DNA of 32,845 nucleotides, from NCBI GenBank assembly GCA_905210845.1, contig CAJLYG010000010.1, positions 1-32,845 on the forward strand, written 5' to 3'. Of the stretch, positions 25,258 to 32,845 are shown piece after piece; position 1 is the stretch's first letter, and the number at the start of each line of letters is the position of its first letter. Both the position numbers and the translations under genes were made by a program. The stretch is from an uncultured Prevotella sp. Its GTDB lineage: Bacteria; Bacteroidota; Bacteroidia; Bacteroidales; Bacteroidaceae. Below the pieces are notes generated by a model. The model made no database searches and had not been told where the DNA came from. It worked only from the letters and a program-made list of their open reading frames with translations.

Positions 25258-25368
25258 CTATCCCAGTAATTTTGGCAGGGCTTCCAGCAAGTCATGGAAT
25301 GCCTTCTCAAAATCACCGGTATACCAGGGGTCGTTGACATCCCTGTCCTTATTATGTCGGTCAGCACC
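25258..25368 (-). pseudogene. C-terminal remnant of a low-molecular-weight protein tyrosine phosphatase
   Basis: The minus-strand frame ending at TAG 25258-25260 reads RHNKDRDVNDPWYTGDFEKA then FHDLLEALPKLLG. The DPWYTGDFE segment is the conserved C-terminal (general-acid Asp) part of LMW-PTPs. The frame is blocked upstream by a stop at 25369-25371, and the P-loop-bearing front (about 110 residues) is missing. The fragment lies between the pepD operon and the tRNA-Arg terminator. Confidence 0.75.
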
Positions 25369-25413
25369 CTATCTATGGGCTGATGGTACCCAAAGACGGA
25401 ACTTTATATAACT

Positions 25414-25444
25414 AAAAAAGTCTAGCAATTTCTTGCTAGACTTT
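25414..25444 (-). terminator. Terminator of tRNA-Arg
   Basis: A perfect 12-bp stem, aaagtctagcaa (25417-25428) with ttgctagacttt (25433-25444), and a 4-nt loop. On the minus strand it ends in TTTTTT. Confidence 0.92.
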
Positions 25445-25445
25445 G

Positions 25446-25519
25446 TGACTCCGCTGGGATTCAAACCCGGAACCTTCTGATCCGTAGTCAGATGCTCTAT
25501 TCAGTTGAGCTACGGAGCC
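25446..25519 (-). tRNA. tRNA-Arg (ACG)
   Basis: Acceptor GGCTCCG/CGGAGTC, D arm GCTCAACTGAATAGAGC, anticodon stem-loop TCTGA-CTACGGA-TCAGA (anticodon ACG, read as ICG after deamination) and T arm CCGGG-TTTGAAT-CCCAG with one C-A mismatch. The D loop has TGAA where GG is usual. 74 nt, no encoded CCA. Confidence 0.92.
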
Positions 25520-25548
25520 TCGGAGCATTGATTTCTCAAATGCGAGTG

Positions 25549-25580
25549 CAAAGGTATAGACTTTTTTTGTAACCGCCAAA
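25549..25580 (-). promoter_or_regulatory. Promoter of tRNA-Arg
   Basis: Minus strand TTTG (25577-25580), 20 nt, TACCTTTG (25549-25556). The -7 box and the downstream GCA are the same as in the other tRNA cluster's promoter. Confidence 0.82.
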
Positions 25581-25599
25581 CTTTTGCATAACTTTTTTC

Positions 25600-25636
25600 A
25601 AAAAAAGTGTGATTGACCTCTGATCAATCACACTTT
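25600..25636 (-). terminator. Terminator of htpG
   Basis: A 13-bp perfect stem, aaagtgtgattga (25604-25616) with tcaatcacacttt (25624-25636), and a 7-nt loop. On the minus strand it is followed by a T-run. Confidence 0.92.
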
Positions 25637-25647
25637 CCTACCCATTA

Positions 25648-27702
25648 TCACTGGATGAGATCAACACTTCGCTTCAAGAACTTGTCAAGAGCCTCACCTT
25701 TTAACATGCCATTCTGGAGCAAGGCAAGGTCGATTAGCTGATGAACAGCCTTATCGTCCTTAGCAAATCCAGAGAGGATTTCCGTCTTCTTCTCCCTTTG
25801 CTCTTGAACTGCCTTCTCGGTGTTCTTGAGATCATCCTTCTCTTCTTGGCTGATCTCCTCTGGTTTCTTCTTACTCTGGCTCTGATGAAGCGCTGCCAAG
25901 CGAGCCTGCTGTCCCTTCAGCTCGCTCACGATTGGCTTCAGGGCTTCTGCCGTAGCATGGCTTGTGTCATCCAATATCCCCTTCAAGAGCTTATGGTCGC
26001 TGTTCAGTACCAGCGTATAGGAATCTGGCATCTGGGCATAGAAGCTCATACCGCTCTGGAACTTGCTGATATCCTTCATACGGCGCATATACTCGTTTTG
26101 GGTTATAATGACCGGTTGCTGGTCTTCTCCCAAGGCCTGCACCTCCACTGTGAACTCTGCCTTATCTATCTTTGGCATCTGAGAACGGAACACCTCTGTC
26201 AAAATGTCACGCTCATCACTGCTCAGTTCACTCTTCTTTGCATCCTCCTTGATGATCAGGCGGTCAATAATATCACTGTCCACACGCACAAACCTGCTCT
26301 TCTCCAGTTTCTGCTCAAGCATGCTAACCATTGGAACGTCCAACTGGCCGTCAAGCAACAGGACGCTATAGCCTTTATTCTTAGCTGCCTCGATATAGGT
26401 ATACTGGCTCTGTACGTTCGTAGCATACAGGTACACCAGCTGTCCACTCTTATCCGTCTGATTGTCCTTGATCAAAGTCTTATATTCCTCGAAGGTGAAA
26501 TATTTGCCTTCCGTATCCTTCATCAGGGCGAAATCCTTGGCACGCTCATAGAAATCCTCTTGCGAGAGCATTCCGTAATTGATAAAGATCTTCAGGTTAT
26601 CCCATTTCTCCTCATAGCCCTTACGGTCTTCCTTGAAGATACTCTGCAAGCGGTCGGCCACCTTCTTCGTGATATACGTAGAGATTTTCTTGACGTTCGC
26701 ATCGCTCTGCAGGTAGGAACGGCTGACATTCAACGGGATATCCGGGGAGTCAATGACACCATGGAGCAAGGTCAGGAACTCTGGCACGATCCCTTCCACC
26801 TGATCGGTCACAAATACTTGATTGCAATAAAGCTGAATCTTATTGCGTTGCAAGTCAATGTTGCTATGGATTCGAGGGAAATAGAGGATACCCGTGAGGT
26901 TAAATGGATAGTCCACATTCAGATGAATCCAGAACAGAGGCTCGTCCTGCATAGGATACAAAGTACGATAGAACTTCTTGTAATCTTCATCCTTCAACGT
27001 ACTGGGAGCCTTCGTCCAAAGGGGTTCCACATTATTAATAATGTTATCCTCAGCAGTCTCTACGTTCTTGCCGTCTTTCCATTCTGTCTTCTTTCCAAAA
27101 GCAATAGGTACTGGCATAAACTTGCAATATTTGTTCAAGAGCTCCTCTATCTTCTCCTTCTCCAAATATTCCTTGCAATCGTCTGCGATATGGAGGATAA
27201 TGTCTGATCCTCTGCCTTCCTTCTCAGCGTCGGTAATCTCAAACTCCGGATTACCCTCACAGCTCCATCTTACTGCCTTCGAGCCTTCCTTATAACTCTT
27301 GGTCACGATCTCCACTTGCTTGCTTACCATGAAAGCGCTATAGAATCCCAAACCAAAATGACCGATAATGGCATTGGCATTATCCTTATATTTCTCCAGG
27401 AAATCATTCACGCCAGAGAATGCGATCTGGTTGATATACTTATCAATCTCTTCCTCTGTCATGCCGATACCACGATCGCTGATGGTGAGTGTGCCCTTAT
27501 CTTTGTCCAAAACAACATGTACGGTCAGGTCGCCTAAGTCACCCTTGAAGTCACCCTTTTCCGCAAGGGTCTTCATCTTCTGGGTAGCATCGACTGCGTT
27601 CGAAACCATCTCACGGAGAAAGATCTCGTGATCAGAATAAAGGAACTTTTTAATGACGGGGAATATGTTCTCTGTTGTAACCCCAATATTACCTTTCTGC
27701 AT
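25648..27702 (-). CDS. htpG: Molecular chaperone HtpG (Hsp90)
   Basis: Cytosolic ATP-dependent Hsp90 chaperone. The 684-aa protein begins MQKGNIGVTTENIFPVIKKF. It has the GHKL ATP-site motifs LREMVSNAVDATQKM (Asn), TISDRGIGMTEEE and IGHFGLGFYSAFMV. The middle domain has RVFVTDQ-like and DIPLNVSRSYLQSD segments; the C-terminal dimer region contains a Lys/Glu-rich stretch (KKKPEEISQEEKDDLKN). Length is slightly longer than E. coli HtpG, as in other Bacteroidales. ATG 27702 is clear. It stands alone between its terminator and a sigma-54-type promoter, which is unusual for a heat-shock gene. Confidence 0.97.
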   Translation of the reverse strand: MQKGNIGVTTENIFPVIKKFLYSDHEIFLREMVSNAVDATQKMKTLAEKGDFKGDLGDLTVHVVLDKDKGTLTISDRGIGMTEEEIDKYINQIAFSGVNDFLEKYKDNANAIIGHFGLGFYSAFMVSKQVEIVTKSYKEGSKAVRWSCEGNPEFEITDAEKEGRGSDIILHIADDCKEYLEKEKIEELLNKYCKFMPVPIAFGKKTEWKDGKNVETAEDNIINNVEPLWTKAPSTLKDEDYKKFYRTLYPMQDEPLFWIHLNVDYPFNLTGILYFPRIHSNIDLQRNKIQLYCNQVFVTDQVEGIVPEFLTLLHGVIDSPDIPLNVSRSYLQSDANVKKISTYITKKVADRLQSIFKEDRKGYEEKWDNLKIFINYGMLSQEDFYERAKDFALMKDTEGKYFTFEEYKTLIKDNQTDKSGQLVYLYATNVQSQYTYIEAAKNKGYSVLLLDGQLDVPMVSMLEQKLEKSRFVRVDSDIIDRLIIKEDAKKSELSSDERDILTEVFRSQMPKIDKAEFTVEVQALGEDQQPVIITQNEYMRRMKDISKFQSGMSFYAQMPDSYTLVLNSDHKLLKGILDDTSHATAEALKPIVSELKGQQARLAALHQSQSKKKPEEISQEEKDDLKNTEKAVQEQREKKTEILSGFAKDDKAVHQLIDLALLQNGMLKGEALDKFLKRSVDLIQ

Positions 27703-27740
27703 ATGATTTAATTTGTTATTTTATCTTCTACCGGCATTCT

Positions 27741-27757
27741 TGCAAATAACGTGCCAA
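27741..27757 (-). promoter_or_regulatory. Sigma-54 (-24/-12) promoter upstream of htpG
   Basis: Minus strand TTGGCACG-TTAT-TTGCA: -24 GG at 27754-27755 and -12 GC at 27742-27743 with exactly 10 nt between. This matches the RpoN consensus TGGCACG-N4-TTGCA at every conserved base. It is 39-54 bp upstream of the start codon, so the 5' UTR would be about 28 nt. No sigma-ABfr -7 box is seen between it and the gene. Confidence 0.75.
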
Positions 27758-27849
27758 AACGGGAGCCAATGAAAAAAGCAAGGGGAAGCGCGCACACCCC
27801 TGACAAAGATGGGTATTCACGGCTATATAGTGAAAATATCTAAAGGAAT

Positions 27850-27880
27850 TTTGTCAATCCTCTTTTTTGTACTACCTTTG
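27850..27880 (+). promoter_or_regulatory. Promoter of the beta-galactosidase gene
   Basis: TTTG (27850-27853), 19 nt, TACCTTTG (27873-27880), a full match to the Bacteroidetes consensus. It lies 37 bp before the ATG at 27918. Confidence 0.82.
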
Positions 27881-27917
27881 CATAAGCTAATTGCATATTA
27901 ACGATAATATCACGAAA

Positions 27918-31917
<4,000 letters not shown>

Positions 31918-31937
31918 AGGAATAGAAACATAATAAC

Positions 31938-31993
31938 AAAGAAGAACTCCGGTATTCTTAACGCTTGCGTGAGGAATACCGGAGTTCTTCTTT
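31938..31993 (+). terminator. Strong terminator after the beta-galactosidase gene
   Basis: A perfect 20-bp stem (31938-31957 with 31974-31993, core gaagaactccggtattc) with a 16-nt loop that can itself form acgc-tt-gcgt. It ends TTCTTCTTT on the plus strand and AAA on the other side. It lies 20 bp past the stop and may act in both directions. Confidence 0.85.
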
Positions 31994-32042
31994 AGAACAT
32001 TAACCCACTGATACACAATAAGATAGTAATCATGATCGTAAA

Positions 32043-32152
32043 AGGTTACCTATCAGCCGCCAAAAGATCATCTCCGGTCGCTCAATAGGCCACCTCCAGC
32101 CTCTCAACAGGACATCTCCAGCCCTATGAAAGGTCACCTCTTGGAAAGCAAC
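32043..32152. repeat. Degenerate 22-bp tandem repeat, 5 units
   Basis: Five consecutive units, each exactly 22 bp, start at 32043, 32065, 32087, 32109 and 32131. They share AGGnCAyCTCCaGcC, most clearly in units 2-4 (AGGCCACCTCCAGCC, AGGACATCTCCAGCC, AGGTCACCTC). The period is not a multiple of three and no ORF runs through it, so it is not a protein repeat. There are no spacers, so it is not CRISPR. Confidence 0.8.
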
Positions 32153-32170
32153 CTGAATCCTATGCCTTTT

Positions 32171-32326
32171 TCATTCACGGATATAGTCTTTCGTCAACAT
32201 GTCATAGTACAAAGCCTCCAGCTCTCCCGTAGTGAGTTTTTCCACGGAATGTTCGATCTTGCGGACCAATTCTTCCCTTCTATATTCATCGTCCGAAGAC
32301 CCGAAATGCATAAATGTATTCGTCAT
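32171..32326 (-). CDS. Small hypothetical protein, 51 aa
   Basis: Minus-strand ORF from ATG 32326 to TGA 32171-32173. It begins MTNTFMHFGSSDDEYRREEL and continues VRKIEHSVEKLTTGELEALY, ending YDMLTKDYIRE. It is strongly acidic and helical in appearance, with no membrane segment. A real gene is supported by AAGGAT in front of the ATG and a TATATTTG -7 box about 25 bp upstream. I recognise no family; the helical, charged pattern resembles short DNA- or protein-binding helices but this is not evidence of function. Confidence 0.65.
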   Translation of the reverse strand: MTNTFMHFGSSDDEYRREELVRKIEHSVEKLTTGELEALYYDMLTKDYIRE

Positions 32327-32349
32327 ATCCTTATTTTTGATAACAAGTG

Positions 32350-32357
32350 CAAATATA
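32350..32357 (-). promoter_or_regulatory. -7 box of the 51-aa gene
   Basis: TATATTTG on the minus strand. No clear -33 TTTG at the usual distance. Confidence 0.55.
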
Positions 32358-32403
32358 ATAAGAAAATCATGAACGGATGGTAAGGAGTATCGGAAATTAT
32401 CAT

Positions 32404-32411
32404 TATATTTG
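32404..32411 (+). promoter_or_regulatory. -7 box of the ECF S-component gene
   Basis: TATATTTG on the plus strand, 13 bp before ATG 32425. The -33 box is weak. It is divergent from the -7 box of the 51-aa gene. Confidence 0.55.
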
Positions 32412-32424
32412 CAACTGATATAAA

Positions 32425-32628
32425 ATGAACATCATGGAAAATAGCTTAAGACTTTACACCTTATCGCTACGCGAGTCGCGTACCTACACGCTCGCAGGTC
32501 TGTTTGTGATCGGCAACATTCTTCTGCCGCAATTGTGCCACCTGATTCCACAAGGAGGGCTTATCTTCCTGCCCATCTATTTCTTTACGCTCATTGCGCC
32601 CGCAGTTATCGCTGAAAAATCTCGCTGA
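32425..32628 (+). pseudogene. ECF transporter S-component-like gene, N-terminal fragment
   Basis: The first 55 or so residues (LYTLSLRESRTYTLAGLFVI, GNILLPQLCHLIPQGGLIFL, PIYFFTLI) match the start of the ECF-type vitamin-transporter substrate-binding subunits I know from Bacteroidales. In those proteins this region is followed by GAYKYGW-type membrane helices. Here, from about 32590, the frame turns into unrelated APAVIAEKSR and stops. The remaining about 130 residues are absent, so a functional subunit is not made. An intact version would sit in the cytoplasmic membrane and bind a vitamin or similar substrate. Confidence 0.7.
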
Positions 32629-32830
32629 AGTATTGCCCGAACTGAAAGCTGTGCTCGAATCGCCCGAGAACAGAAAAGAAGAAATTGCAGAGGCTGCTGA
32701 AATCAAGATGAAATACAAGGGATATATCGAGCGCGAGAAAATCGTAGCAGACAAGATGCACCGCTTAGAAGACATCAAGATTCGCGGACATTTCAAGTAC
32801 AGCGAGATTCAGGAAATCATTTCGTGCTGA
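32591..32830 (+). pseudogene. mnmG: C-terminal fragment of mnmG (gidA)
   Basis: This plus-strand frame reads LRPQLSLKNLAEVLPELKAV, then EIKMKYKGYIEREKIVADKM and HRLEDIKIRGHFKYSEIQEI. These are the C-terminal helical domain of the tRNA-modifying FAD enzyme MnmG, from about residue 530 to residue 600 of the usual about 625. The expected ending (a TEARQKL-type segment and the SPSDINVLLV region) is replaced by ISC and a stop near 32818-32830. The fragment lacks the catalytic front, is joined to an unrelated gene on the left and runs into unidentified sequence on the right. Confidence 0.75.
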
Positions 32831-32845
32831 TTCTGGTTCGTGCCG

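Noticed and set aside
25741..27207. 488-aa open frame on the plus strand
   Set aside because: Antisense shadow of htpG; its Leu/Ile-rich translation lacks any family motif and has no promoter or RBS.
32043..32152. CRISPR array
   Set aside because: Units are directly adjacent with no unique spacers and are themselves diverged; no cas gene is in the window.

Overview
The window looks like chromosomal DNA of a Bacteroidales bacterium, most like Prevotella/Segatella. Supporting signs are Bacteroidetes -7 boxes (TAnnTTTG) upstream of many genes, a gldE homologue next to ssb, the GT3-type glycogen synthase plus alpha-glucan phosphorylase pair, a carboxynorspermidine decarboxylase (nspC), and many secreted or lipoprotein genes. 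Family calls rest on reading motifs by eye; no database was searched.

Left end (1-1571): a minus-strand piece of a VirB4-type conjugation ATPase resembling those of Tn1549-like elements of Firmicutes. It runs, with no mobile-element end, into the middle of a plus-strand Bacteroidales amidase/FN3 protein. Then come a 110-aa protein of unknown function, the radical SAM protein YgiQ and a PP2C-like phosphatase whose start lies inside the ygiQ tail (1545-6063, plus).

Central block (6053-23172, nearly all minus): a secreted phytase-like esterase, a phosphopantetheinyl transferase, gldE, ssb and a conserved hypothetical; a cluster of four tRNAs (Gly, Leu, Leu, Gly); nspC, a TlpA-like lipoprotein, prs and a divergent ThiE-like protein; glgP and glgA for glycogen turnover; an exported hypothetical; alanine dehydrogenase; a DUF2461 protein; endonuclease III; a Skp/OmpH-like lipoprotein; and a 64-aa membrane protein with a long leader.

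Right block (23372-31917): pepD and a small lipoprotein (plus), a fragment of a low-molecular-weight tyrosine phosphatase, tRNA-Arg, htpG behind a textbook sigma-54 promoter, and a large GH2 beta-galactosidase with a C-terminal F5/8-type-C domain whose signal peptide is broken by a stop and a frameshift.

Right end (31918-32845): a strong terminator, a degenerate 22-bp tandem repeat array, a 51-aa ORF, then the first part of an ECF-transporter S-component gene joined directly to a C-terminal piece of mnmG. Both window ends therefore look mosaic, and assembly chimerism must be excluded before biological meaning is given to them. I did not find a complete new defence or mobile system. The most interesting signals are the sigma-54 promoter of htpG, the leader of the 64-aa protein and the 22-bp repeat array.
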